Assembly: GCF_009857745.1 (NCBI RefSeq)
Contig: NZ_WWEN01000003.1
Coordinates: 372,001 to 436,000 of the forward strand
From: Thalassovita mangrovi
GTDB lineage: Bacteria > Pseudomonadota > Alphaproteobacteria > Rhodobacterales > Rhodobacteraceae
Direction: 5' to 3'
Length of the DNA stretch: 64,000 nt
This document shows, piece after piece, positions 1-7,735 of this stretch. Every line of letters starts with the position of its first letter. Within the stretch, counting starts at the first letter, position 1. The translations under genes and the position numbers were made by a program. The notes under the pieces are model-generated. The model saw only the letters and a list, made by a program, of their open reading frames with translations. It did not search any database and had not been told where the DNA came from.

Positions 1-607
1 GGTCTTCCAGCAGGTTGATAATCTGCGCCTGGATCGACACGTCGAGCGCCGACACCGCTTCGTCGCAGACGATCAGTTCCGGGTTCATCGCCAGCGCCCG
101 GGCGATGCCGACGCGCTGGCGCTGACCGCCCGACATTTCATGCGGGTAAAGATCGGCGAAGCGCGCGGGCAGGCCGCAGATATCCAGCAGGCGGGTGACC
201 TCGGCCTTGATTTCGCTTTCCGGCTTGAGGCGATGAACCCGCAGCGGTTCGGAAATGATCCGCCCGGTGCTCATCCGCGGATTGAGCGACGAAAACGGGT
301 CCTGGAACACCGCCTGAACGCGGCTGCGGAATTTCTTCAGCGCCGGGGCGTCCATCTTGGCGATATCCTGACCATCGAAGCGGATGGTGCCGGCGCTGGC
401 TTCGACCAGCTGCAGCACCGCGCGGGCCACGGTGGTCTTGCCACAGCCGGATTCGCCGACCAGCCCGAAGGAGGTGCCGCGCGGGATCTTGAACGACACC
501 CCGTTGACCGCCCGGACGACGCCGACGGTGCGCTGCATCAGACCCTTTTTGATCGCGAAATTGACTTCGAGGTTTTCGACCTCGAGCAATGGCGTTGCGC
601 TGCTCAT
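1..607 (-). CDS. Oligopeptide/dipeptide ABC transporter ATP-binding protein (DppF/OppF type), 3' end cut by the window edge
   Basis: This is the second ATPase of a peptide-type ABC importer, energising uptake at the inner membrane. The 202 visible residues show Walker A GESGCGKTT, the Q-loop VFQDPFSSLNPRM, the signature MSGGQRQRVGIARAL and Walker B LIVCDEAVSALD, in that order. The frame is open to base 1, so the C-terminal peptide-transporter domain is missing. Its ATG overlaps the TGA of the upstream ATPase (ATGA), so the two are translationally coupled. The permeases and solute-binding protein should lie to the left, outside the window. The substrate cannot be read from the ATPase. The neighbouring gamma-glutamyltransferase-like gene suggests peptides or gamma-glutamyl compounds. 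Confidence 0.93.
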   Translation of the reverse strand, partial: MSSATPLLEVENLEVNFAIKKGLMQRTVGVVRAVNGVSFKIPRGTSFGLVGESGCGKTTVARAVLQLVEASAGTIRFDGQDIAKMDAPALKKFRSRVQAVFQDPFSSLNPRMSTGRIISEPLRVHRLKPESEIKAEVTRLLDICGLPARFADLYPHEMSGGQRQRVGIARALAMNPELIVCDEAVSALDVSIQAQIINLLED

Positions 608-1596
608 GCCACGGCCCCTTCTTCTTTGGATGCGTCCGCGCCGGCATTCCAGCAGGCGACCTCGTGACCGTCGGTCATGGAAAAATCGGGAACCTTTTGT
701 GCGCAGATTTCGGTCGCCATCGGGCAACGCGGGTGGAACCGGCAACCGGTCAGTTCGACCGTCGCATCCGGCGGCGCCCCCGGGATCGGGCGCAGCGGCG
801 TATCGCGCGGCAGGTCAAGACGCGGCACCGAGGCCAGCAGCCCCCGGGTATAAGGGTGCTGCGGATCGCGATAGAGCTGCCGCGCGGATGCGCGTTCGAC
901 CACCCGACCGCCATACATCACCGCCACGTTCTGCGCATAGCGCGCCACGATGCCGAGGTTATGGGTGATCAGCACCATCCCGATACCGTGATCGCGGCAC
1001 AGGCGCGAAGTCAGGGCGAGAATCTGCGCCTGGATCGTCACGTCCAGCGCCGTGGTGGGTTCGTCCGCCAGGATCAGGTCGGGTTCGCAGGACAGGGCGA
1101 TGGCGATCATCACCCTCTGCCGCATGCCGCCCGACAACTGGTGCGGATATTGGTTCAGCCGCCGCTCGGGATCGGAAATCCCGACCTCGGCCAGCAATTC
1201 CAACGCGCGGGCCCGGGCCGCCTGGCGGTTTAGCCTCAATTTTAGGCGCATTCCCTCGATCAGCTGGTGCTCGATCGACCGAACCGGGTTCAAAGAGGTC
1301 ATCGGTTCCTGGAAAATCATAGCGATCTTGCTGCCGCGAAGCGCGTTGCGCTCTTGCGGCGGAAGGGCGGTCAGATCGGTGCCGTCGTACAGGATCTTGC
1401 CGCTGGCAACAGACAGGCCTTCGCCCAGAAGATCCATCACAGCCAGGGCGGTCAGGGATTTTCCGGACCCGGATTCTCCAACCACCGCAAGGGTTTCTCC
1501 GCGATCCACAGAAAAATGCGCATCATGCACCAGACGGCAAGTTCCGCCGTCACGTGCCACGTCAATCGCCAGGTTTTCAACGCGAAGAAGCGTCAT
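604..1596 (-). CDS. Oligopeptide/dipeptide ABC transporter ATP-binding protein (DppD/OppD type)
   Basis: This 330-residue protein is the first ATPase of the same peptide importer. Visible motifs are Walker A GESGSGKS near residue 40, the Q-loop IFQEPMTSLNP, the signature LSGGMRQRVMIAIAL and Walker B LILADEPTTALD. The C-terminal Cys-containing block CRFHPRCPMA is typical of peptide-transporter ATPases. An in-frame extension reaches 1701, but MTLLRVENLAIDV is the normal family start and the extension would overlap the divergent regulator, so I place the start at 1596. The promoter region shared with the GntR gene carries two dyad sequences, which suggests the operon is induced by a ligand. Confidence 0.93.
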   Translation of the reverse strand: MTLLRVENLAIDVARDGGTCRLVHDAHFSVDRGETLAVVGESGSGKSLTALAVMDLLGEGLSVASGKILYDGTDLTALPPQERNALRGSKIAMIFQEPMTSLNPVRSIEHQLIEGMRLKLRLNRQAARARALELLAEVGISDPERRLNQYPHQLSGGMRQRVMIAIALSCEPDLILADEPTTALDVTIQAQILALTSRLCRDHGIGMVLITHNLGIVARYAQNVAVMYGGRVVERASARQLYRDPQHPYTRGLLASVPRLDLPRDTPLRPIPGAPPDATVELTGCRFHPRCPMATEICAQKVPDFSMTDGHEVACWNAGADASKEEGAVA

Positions 1597-1619
1597 TTTC
1601 TTGCTACTTTCCGTTAGGT

Positions 1620-1638
1620 TTGTCTGGACATCAGACAA
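1620..1638. promoter_or_regulatory. Candidate GntR operator: 7 bp inverted repeat
   Basis: TTGTCTG, 5 bp, CAGACAA forms a perfect dyad between the divergent ABC ATPase and GntR genes. It has the GT...AC half-site layout of FadR/GntR-family operators. It lies 24 bp upstream of the ATPase ATG, a good place for repression. Assignment to this regulator is inference from position. Confidence 0.6.
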
Positions 1639-1641
1639 CAT

Positions 1642-1661
1642 TATCATTATCGATATTGATA
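1642..1661. promoter_or_regulatory. Imperfect 20 bp palindrome, second candidate operator or promoter element
   Basis: TATCATTATCGATATTGATA is palindromic at 18 of 20 positions around a central TATCGATA. It sits 3 bp beyond the first dyad and 20 bp upstream of the GntR ATG. It is AT-rich and could be a second operator, an autoregulatory site, or simply the overlapping -10 region of the divergent promoters. Confidence 0.4.
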
Positions 1662-1681
1662 CTAGAAGTGAGAAAATTTGA

Positions 1682-2419
1682 ATGTCAATACCTGTAGCCA
1701 CCTCTCTCGATGAACTGATGAACGATCTGCCGAAAGTGGGCGGAAAAAAGTCAGATCTGGTTTACGCCGCATTGAAGAAGGCGATTTTGTTCCGGCTTTG
1801 CCCGCCGGATTCGCAGTTATTGGAAACCGAACTGGCCGGGCGGTTCGGCTGCAGCCAGGGCACGATTCGCGAAGCCCTGCTGCGGCTTGACGACGACGGA
1901 TTGGTGCGGCGCTCAGGCTATCGCGGCACCCGGGTCACCGAAACCAGCCCCGAAGAAGCGGTCGAGATGGTGCGCATCCGCCTGTCCATCGAACGCGGTG
2001 TCGCGCGCAAGATCGCGACGGCCGATATTTCACAGCATCGCGACACGCTGGACGATCTGATCCGGCAGATGGCCGACGCCCATAAGAAAGGCGACCTGTA
2101 TCGCGGCAGCGAATTGGACCGGTCCTTTCACTGCGCTCTAGCAAATGCGGCGGGGATGGAGCTGCTGTCGCCGCTGCTGCTGCGCTGCGCCCTGCACATC
2201 CACCGCTTCACGCTCGGCAGCGTCGAGGTGCCCCGCTACTTCTTCCAGGAAGCGGGAGTCGACGCCGAACACCGCGCGCTGCTGCAGCAACTGACCTGCG
2301 GCGATCCCGATCGGGCCGAGGCGGCCATCTCGGCGCACCTCGCTCATGTTCTGAGCCGCTGGACACCCTCTCTCTATGAAGCGGTGGGCCCCGACGTATT
2401 CAGCACCCTTAGAAAATAA
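1682..2419 (+). CDS. GntR-family transcriptional regulator (FadR/FCD subfamily)
   Basis: This 245-residue protein is a one-component regulator. Residues 25-90 form the winged helix-turn-helix (DLVYAALKKAIL... FGCSQGTIREALLRLDDDGLV...YRGTRVTE). Residues 95-230 look like the all-helical FCD ligand-binding domain: RLSIERGVARKIA, a DRSFHCALANAAG helix with its His, and EHRALLQQL. FCD domains usually bind small carboxylates through metal-coordinating His and Asp residues. The gene leads a plus-strand run with ggt-like, DUF1028 and DMT genes and is divergent from the ABC ATPases. It probably controls both directions and itself. The inducer is unknown. Confidence 0.9.
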   Translation: MSIPVATSLDELMNDLPKVGGKKSDLVYAALKKAILFRLCPPDSQLLETELAGRFGCSQGTIREALLRLDDDGLVRRSGYRGTRVTETSPEEAVEMVRIRLSIERGVARKIATADISQHRDTLDDLIRQMADAHKKGDLYRGSELDRSFHCALANAAGMELLSPLLLRCALHIHRFTLGSVEVPRYFFQEAGVDAEHRALLQQLTCGDPDRAEAAISAHLAHVLSRWTPSLYEAVGPDVFSTLRK

Positions 2420-2451
2420 GACAGCCGCCAGGCTCAACACGGGAGACCCGC

Positions 2452-4254
2452 ATGGTTTCATTCACAACACGCCCAGAAATCACCGGCACCTTCGGCGTCG
2501 CCACCTCGACCCATTGGATCGCGTCTTCTGTCGGCTTCGGGATTCTCGAAAAGGGCGGCAATGCCTTCGACGCGGCCGTCGCGATGGGATTCACCCTGCA
2601 GGTGGTTGAACCGCATCTGAACGGGCCGGGCGGCGAATTCCCCGCCATCACCTATTCGGCCAAGGACGACAAGGTGCAAGTCCTGTGCGCCCAGGGCATC
2701 GCGCCGCAGGGTGCGACGATTGAAAAATACCGCGACGAAGGGTTGGATCTGATCCCCGGATCGGGGCTGCTGGCCACCGTGATCCCCGGCGCCTTCGACG
2801 GCTGGATGCTGATGCTGCGCGATCAGGGCACGATGACCCTGCGCGAGGTGCTGGAACCGGCGATCTACTATGCCCGCAGCGGTCACCCGGTGCTGGAACG
2901 CGTATCGCTCGCCATCCAAAGCCTGGAAGAGCTGTTCACCAAGGAATGGCCCAGCTCCGCCGCGGTCTGGATGCCGGGCGGCAAGGCCCCTGCCCCGGGC
3001 GAAATGTTCCGCAATCCCGACCTGGCCGACACCTGGGAACGCCTGCTGAGCGAGGCCGAAAGCGTCACGGATCGGGAAGAACAGATCGAAATGGCGCGCA
3101 ACTGCTTCTATCGCGGTTTCATCGCCGAAAAGATCGGCGCCTACCTGTCCGAAGCCTGCGTCATGGACGGCACCGGTGAACGCCGCAAGGGCGTGCTGAG
3201 CGCCGAGGACATGGCCGGATGGAGCGCCAATTGGGAAGCCCCGCTGACCCTCGATTACGACAACTGGACCGTCTGCAAGACCGGCCCGTGGAGCCAGGGT
3301 CCGGTAATGTTGCAGAACCTGCAGCTGCTGAAACAGGCCGGTATCGCCGACATGGATCTGATGGGCGCGGATTTCATCCATACCGTCATCGAATCGATGA
3401 AGCTGACCTATGCCGACCGCGAAGCCTATTACGGCGATCCGAACTTCTTCGACATCCCGATGCAGGAATTGCTGTCGGCCGATTACGCCGCCAAGCGCGC
3501 CGCGCTGATCGGCACCACCGCGTCGCTGGAACAGCGTCCGGGCATGATCAAGGGGCTGGAACACCTGGCACAGGCCGCGATCGACCGCGCCAGCGGCGTC
3601 GGCAAACACGCGGTGGGCGCCGATGCAGGCGAACCGACCATGGCGCATCTGGCCAAACCGTCCAACCGGCGCGGCGACACGGTGCATATCGACGTGGTCG
3701 ACCGCTGGGGCAACATGGTGTCGGTCACGCCCTCGGGCGGCTGGCTGCAATCTTCGCCCATCGTGCCGGGGCTGGGCTTCGCGCTCAATTCCCGGGCGCA
3801 GATGTTCTGGCTCGACGAGGGCCTGCCCACCAGCCTCGCCCCGGGCCACCGCCCGCGCACCACGCTGACCCCGTCGCTGGCGCTGAAGGACGGCAAGCCG
3901 CATCTGGCCTTCGGTACGCCCGGCGGCGACCAGCAGGACCAGTGGCAGCTGATCTTCTTCCTGCGCCTGGTGCACGGGCAGCAGAACATGCAGGAAGTGA
4001 TCGACGCGCCGCTGTTCCATTCGCAGCATTTCACCGGGTCGTTCTATCCCCGCCAGGCCATGCCGGGCCGGATGATGATCGAACCCTCGGCGGGCGAAGC
4101 CATCATCGCCGATCTGCGTGCGCGCGGCCACGATGTGGACGTGTCCGATCCCTGGTCCATCGGCCGGCTGACCGCCGCCGCGCGCGATTCCGACGGGTTG
4201 CTGCGCGCCGCCGCCACGCCGCGCCTGATGCAGGCCTACGCCATCGGCCGGTAA
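2452..4254 (+). CDS. Gamma-glutamyltransferase family protein (Ntn-hydrolase)
   Basis: At 600 residues it matches the full length of the GGT precursor family. GGTs self-cleave before a Thr and hydrolyse or transfer gamma-glutamyl groups. The N-terminal core GFGILEKGGNAFDAAVAMGFTLQVVEP is clear. The predicted nucleophile is Thr410 in GDTVHIDVVDRWGNMVSVT, which aligns with the TTHYSVVD segment of classical GGT. The later oxyanion motif reads FGTPGGDQQ, where classical enzymes have GGS. This marks a divergent branch, so gamma-glutamyl specificity is inferred. No clear signal peptide is seen, suggesting a cytoplasmic enzyme acting on imported substrate. SD GGGAGA precedes the ATG. It follows the GntR gene by 32 bp. 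Confidence 0.87.
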   Translation: MVSFTTRPEITGTFGVATSTHWIASSVGFGILEKGGNAFDAAVAMGFTLQVVEPHLNGPGGEFPAITYSAKDDKVQVLCAQGIAPQGATIEKYRDEGLDLIPGSGLLATVIPGAFDGWMLMLRDQGTMTLREVLEPAIYYARSGHPVLERVSLAIQSLEELFTKEWPSSAAVWMPGGKAPAPGEMFRNPDLADTWERLLSEAESVTDREEQIEMARNCFYRGFIAEKIGAYLSEACVMDGTGERRKGVLSAEDMAGWSANWEAPLTLDYDNWTVCKTGPWSQGPVMLQNLQLLKQAGIADMDLMGADFIHTVIESMKLTYADREAYYGDPNFFDIPMQELLSADYAAKRAALIGTTASLEQRPGMIKGLEHLAQAAIDRASGVGKHAVGADAGEPTMAHLAKPSNRRGDTVHIDVVDRWGNMVSVTPSGGWLQSSPIVPGLGFALNSRAQMFWLDEGLPTSLAPGHRPRTTLTPSLALKDGKPHLAFGTPGGDQQDQWQLIFFLRLVHGQQNMQEVIDAPLFHSQHFTGSFYPRQAMPGRMMIEPSAGEAIIADLRARGHDVDVSDPWSIGRLTAAARDSDGLLRAAATPRLMQAYAIGR

Positions 4255-4263
4255 GGAAGAGCG

Positions 4264-5010
4264 ATGACCTATTCCATCGTCGCCCGTGATCCCGCGACCG
4301 GACATCTGGGCATCGCCGTCGCCAGCCGCTTCTTCGCGGTTGGCGCGCTGGTGCCGCATATCCATCCCGATGCCGCCGTGGCGACTCAGGCCTTCGTCAA
4401 CCCGATGTGGGGCGTCGAAGGATCGGCACGGCTGCAGGGTGGCGAAGCCGCCGACACGGTGATCGCCGACCTGATCACCCGCGACGGCGGACAGGCGCAG
4501 CGGCAGGCGCATATGATCGACGCCAAGGGTGGGATCGCCGCCCATACCGGGGCGGACTGCATCGACTGGGCCGGGCATTGCAGCGCCGTCGGGGTATCGG
4601 TCGCGGGTAACATGCTGGCCGGTCCGCAGGTGATCGAGGACACGCTGGCCTGCTACCTGAACAATCCGGACAAGCCCTTCGCGGACCGGCTGCTGCTGGC
4701 AATGAAAGCGGGAGAGGCTGCGGGCGGCGACAAGCGCGGACGGCAATCGGCCGCGCTGCGCATACACCGCGGTCAGGATTATCCGTGGCTCGACCTGCGC
4801 GCGGACGATCACGCCGACCCGCTGGCCGAACTGGAGCGGCTGCTGTCGGTGGCGGGCGAACGCTACCTTCTGTTCGCCGAAGAATTCGCCACGACCGGGA
4901 ATTTCTCGGGCTGCCCCGACCGAACCGCGCTTGATCGCGCCATCGCGGAGCATGAAGCGAAAAGACAATCCGACGGGGTGACCTCGCGCTCTTTCGCCAG
5001 CCTGCCCTAA
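4264..5010 (+). CDS. DUF1028 domain-containing protein (putative Ntn-hydrolase)
   Basis: This 248-residue protein has the DUF1028 hallmark start TYSIVARDPATGHLGIAVASRFFAVGALVPH, followed by ATQAFVNPMWG and the conserved GVSVAGNMLAG. Members are thought to have an Ntn-hydrolase-like fold and often lie beside peptide or amide transport and hydrolysis genes. No reaction has been firmly assigned. It begins 9 bp after the ggt-like gene with a GGAAGAG ribosome-binding site, so the two are surely cotranscribed. A role in breaking down the product of the neighbour or a related amide is an inference from this context. Confidence 0.88.
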   Translation: MTYSIVARDPATGHLGIAVASRFFAVGALVPHIHPDAAVATQAFVNPMWGVEGSARLQGGEAADTVIADLITRDGGQAQRQAHMIDAKGGIAAHTGADCIDWAGHCSAVGVSVAGNMLAGPQVIEDTLACYLNNPDKPFADRLLLAMKAGEAAGGDKRGRQSAALRIHRGQDYPWLDLRADDHADPLAELERLLSVAGERYLLFAEEFATTGNFSGCPDRTALDRAIAEHEAKRQSDGVTSRSFASLP

Positions 5011-5097
5011 GCCTGCGCAGGCCGCCGCTTTCGGCTGGTGCGCCCCCGCGAAATGGCGTTAAGTCCGCGCGGTTATCCATTCTCGAAAGGCCGGAAG

Positions 5098-6006
5098 ATG
5101 AACCTCCCCAGAACACGGGCTCTTGGACTGGTGGCAGCGCTTGCCACCGTGACGATCTGGGCGACGTTCCTGCTGGTCACCCGTTTCGCCGTGAAAAGCA
5201 GTTTCACGGTCGAAGAGGTTCTTGTCCTGCGCCTGATCCCCGCCGCCCTTCTGATGGCCCCGGTCATGTGGAAACTGGGGGTGATACCGCGCGGGCAGTC
5301 CGTGCCGCGCGCGCTGTTGCTGATGCTCGGCGCCAGCGCCGTCTTTCCCTACGTGGTGTCCAAGGGGCTGGCGTTCGCACCCGCCTCTGACGGCGGCGCG
5401 CTGGCCCCCGGGATGTTGCCGTTCTGGACCGCGCTGGCGGCCTTCGCCCTGGCGGGCGAAATCCCCGGGCCGCGCCGCCGGATCGGGCTGGCGCTGATCC
5501 TGACCGGCGCGATGGTGGTCAGCCTGTGGCAGATCCTCGCCGGGGCGGATGACGGCGCCTGGCGGGGCCACCTGATGTTCCTGTCCGGCTCGGGGCTCTG
5601 GGCGGTCTATTCCGTCATTTTCCGCCAAAGCGGGCTCAGCCCCCTGCACGGGATGGTGATCGGGCTGTTCTGGGGGGCGCTGCTGTTCACCCCGATCCTG
5701 TTCGCGACCGGCAATGTGAGCTTCGCCACCGCCGGCCTGGGCGACATCGCGGTGATGATCGTGCTTCAGAGCTTCGTCATCGGCATTCTGGCGATGTTCC
5801 TGTTCGGCTACGCGGTGCAGATCCTCGGCGCCGCCGAAGCGGCCGCCTTTGGCGCCTTGACGCCGATCCTTGCCTTGCTGGGCGGCGTGGCTTTCCTGGG
5901 TGAAACCGTCACGCCGCTCAAGGTCGCAGGCGTCGCCCTGGTAGCGGTCGGCGTCTTCCTTGCCTCGGGCGTTCTGAGCAAGGCCCGGTCGGCGGCTGCA
6001 TCCTGA
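5098..6006 (+). CDS. DMT-superfamily transporter (EamA domains)
   Basis: This is a 302-residue integral membrane protein with about ten hydrophobic segments in two EamA repeats. The repeat signatures are VTIWATFLLVTRFAVKSSFTVEEVLVLRLIPAALLM in the first half and LTPILALLGGVAFLGETVTPLKVAGVALVAVGVFLA in the second. Such proteins usually export amino acids or other metabolites. The start at 5098 is preferred over an in-frame 5038 because of the AAGGCCGGAAG ribosome-binding site and the immediate hydrophobic N-terminus. It sits 87 bp after the DUF1028 gene in the same direction and may export a product of the cluster. The substrate is not predictable. Confidence 0.85.
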   Translation: MNLPRTRALGLVAALATVTIWATFLLVTRFAVKSSFTVEEVLVLRLIPAALLMAPVMWKLGVIPRGQSVPRALLLMLGASAVFPYVVSKGLAFAPASDGGALAPGMLPFWTALAAFALAGEIPGPRRRIGLALILTGAMVVSLWQILAGADDGAWRGHLMFLSGSGLWAVYSVIFRQSGLSPLHGMVIGLFWGALLFTPILFATGNVSFATAGLGDIAVMIVLQSFVIGILAMFLFGYAVQILGAAEAAAFGALTPILALLGGVAFLGETVTPLKVAGVALVAVGVFLASGVLSKARSAAAS

Positions 6007-6062
6007 AAGCCGGATTCCCGCGTTTAAAAACGCATCAGGTATCTTAAGTTTTTAAGGTGAAG

Positions 6063-6138
6063 TGGTGCCGCTGAAGGGACTCGAACCCCCGACCCCATCA
6101 TTACGAATGACGTGCTCTACCAGCTGAGCTACAGCGGC
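6063..6138 (-). tRNA. tRNA-Thr (anticodon CGU)
   Basis: The reverse strand folds as a complete cloverleaf. The acceptor GCCGCTG pairs with CAGCGGC. The D-arm is GCTC/GAGC with an AGCTGGTA loop. The anticodon arm CGTCA/TGATG encloses loop TTCGTAA, giving anticodon CGT (reads ACG). The variable loop is GGGTC and the T-arm loop is TTCGAGT. The 3' CCA is encoded. Downstream (6007-6062) two short AT-rich inverted repeats may help 3' end formation. Confidence 0.97.
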
Positions 6139-6144
6139 CTGGTA

Positions 6145-6166
6145 GGCGGGGCTATAGCACCCCGCC
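6145..6166 (-). promoter_or_regulatory. GC-rich hairpin overlapping the probable tRNA-Thr promoter -10 region
   Basis: GGCGGGG and CCCCGCC form a perfect 7 bp inverted repeat around an 8 bp loop, between the hemY stop and the tRNA 5' end. On the minus strand the loop contains CTATAG, 13 bp before the mature 5' end, which fits a -10 box. The -35 side is weak. The arm could also terminate hemY transcription, although no U-run follows. Confidence 0.4.
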
Positions 6167-6182
6167 CGACCTTGGAAAAGAC

Positions 6183-7721
6183 CTATTTTTGGGCGGCTTC
6201 TTCGATGCCTTCGGCCATATCCCCGGCGCGAACCGTCTCGTCCTCGAGTTCGGCGATCGGGTCGAGAACCTCCGCCTCCTCGACCGGTTCGGGCTGCTCG
6301 GCCGGTGCGGCTTCTTCCGGTTCAGCCGGTGCGCTGTGATCCTCCAGCGATCCGACGATCAGCGGCAGCATGGCGACACCGGTGGCCGAGGCGACCTCGG
6401 CCTCGGGCGGGGATTTCCAGCTCAGCGTGTCGAAGCCGCCGCAGTTTTCGCAGACCGGCACCCATTCGTGATGGATGTTGTGGCATTTGTCGCAGACCCA
6501 TTGCGGCCCGCGCGGCGCGCTCAGCGCCCGCGCCAGCCAGCCCTTGACCACCGTGTCCGACGCGCCTTCGCCGCGCGCCACAGCCGCCATGATGGTCAGC
6601 ACCCGCGAATCCGGGGCCTGATCGATCAGGTCGCCCAGGGCGCGGCGGGCGGCGGGGAAATCTTCCGCCGCGATCTGCAGCTCGGCCTCCAGCAGCTTGG
6701 TTTCGCGGTGATCGGGCACCAGCTGCAGCAGCGGATGGAACCGTTTCAGCCGCTCGGCCGGGGTTTCATCGGGATGAATCGCGGCAAAAGCCGCGGCCAG
6801 GTCGGGATGCGGATGCACCGACCAGGCTTTCTTCAGCATCCTTGCCGCCTTGCGCTGCTGCTGCTTTTCGATCATCGCGCGCGCCGCCAGCGCCGCCGCC
6901 GGCACCAGGTCGGGCGACAGGCGGTTGGCCTCGATCGCTTCGTCCAGCGCCTCGGGGCTGCTGCCTTCCTGCAGGATCGCCTTGGCTTCCGACAGGGCCA
7001 GAACCGCATCGCGGCGCTTGTGCACGTCGCGCGGCAGCGACCCGTTTTTCAGCTTCAGGTTCAGCGTGCCGCGCGCGCCGGACCAGTCGCGCGCCTGCGC
7101 CTGCAATTGCAGCAGCGTGTCCTGGGTTTCCTCATGCTTGGGCTTCAGCGCGATGGCCTTTTCCGCCAGCTTGCGCGCGGTGTCGGTATCGCCCTCGGAC
7201 AGTTTCTGTTTCATGATGCCGCGCACGCCGACGAAACGTGTCTTGTCGTCCTTCAGCAGCCGCTTGTAGACATCCTGCGCCTTCTTGGTGTCGCCCGCCA
7301 TTTCCGCCGCCTGCGCGGTCAGAAGGTTGGTTAGTTCCGGCTTGCCGAGGTATTTTTCCGCCCGCGCCGCCTTGTGCATCGCGGTGCGCGGTTCGCCCGA
7401 GGCCAGCGCCATCATCCCTTCGGTCAGCGCCTGGTATCCCTTGCGTTCGCGGTTGCGGTCGAAATAGCGCGACAGCGCGGTTTCATCGCCGTTGAGGAAC
7501 TTCAGAACCGCCACGGTCAGCGAGGCCAGTTTCAGCAGCAGCCAGACCGACAGCAGCAGCACCAGGAAGGCGATCACCGCCATCAGCGGCGTCAGGTTCA
7601 GTTCGATCCCGCCGAAGGCGATGCGCACACCGCCGTCCATTTCCAGCAGATACCCCGCGCCCAATGCCGCCGCGGCGACGAGGACAACGAAAACCACAAT
7701 CTTGATAAGAGACCAAAGCAT
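6183..7721 (-). CDS. hemY: HemY-family heme biosynthesis-associated TPR protein
   Basis: The 512-residue protein has two N-terminal membrane segments (about 5-26 and 43-65) and a long TPR-like helical repeat region. It ends in a zinc-ribbon pattern CDKCHNIHHEWVPVCENC near residues 425-445 and an acidic Ala/Glu-rich tail. HemY proteins are inner-membrane proteins encoded with heme enzymes, and their exact role is unsettled. This is not the oxidase also called HemY in Bacillus. It is the last gene of hemD-Mic60-hemY, starting 14 bp after the Mic60-like gene. The zinc ribbon is typical of the alphaproteobacterial form. Confidence 0.85.
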   Translation of the reverse strand: MLWSLIKIVVFVVLVAAAALGAGYLLEMDGGVRIAFGGIELNLTPLMAVIAFLVLLLSVWLLLKLASLTVAVLKFLNGDETALSRYFDRNRERKGYQALTEGMMALASGEPRTAMHKAARAEKYLGKPELTNLLTAQAAEMAGDTKKAQDVYKRLLKDDKTRFVGVRGIMKQKLSEGDTDTARKLAEKAIALKPKHEETQDTLLQLQAQARDWSGARGTLNLKLKNGSLPRDVHKRRDAVLALSEAKAILQEGSSPEALDEAIEANRLSPDLVPAAALAARAMIEKQQQRKAARMLKKAWSVHPHPDLAAAFAAIHPDETPAERLKRFHPLLQLVPDHRETKLLEAELQIAAEDFPAARRALGDLIDQAPDSRVLTIMAAVARGEGASDTVVKGWLARALSAPRGPQWVCDKCHNIHHEWVPVCENCGGFDTLSWKSPPEAEVASATGVAMLPLIVGSLEDHSAPAEPEEAAPAEQPEPVEEAEVLDPIAELEDETVRAGDMAEGIEEAAQK

Positions 7722-7735
7722 CGATCGTTATCCCC

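Noticed and set aside
2458-4968. An 836-codon open frame antisense to the GGT-like and DUF1028 genes
   Set aside because: No recognisable family. The sense genes show strong motifs and ribosome-binding sites.
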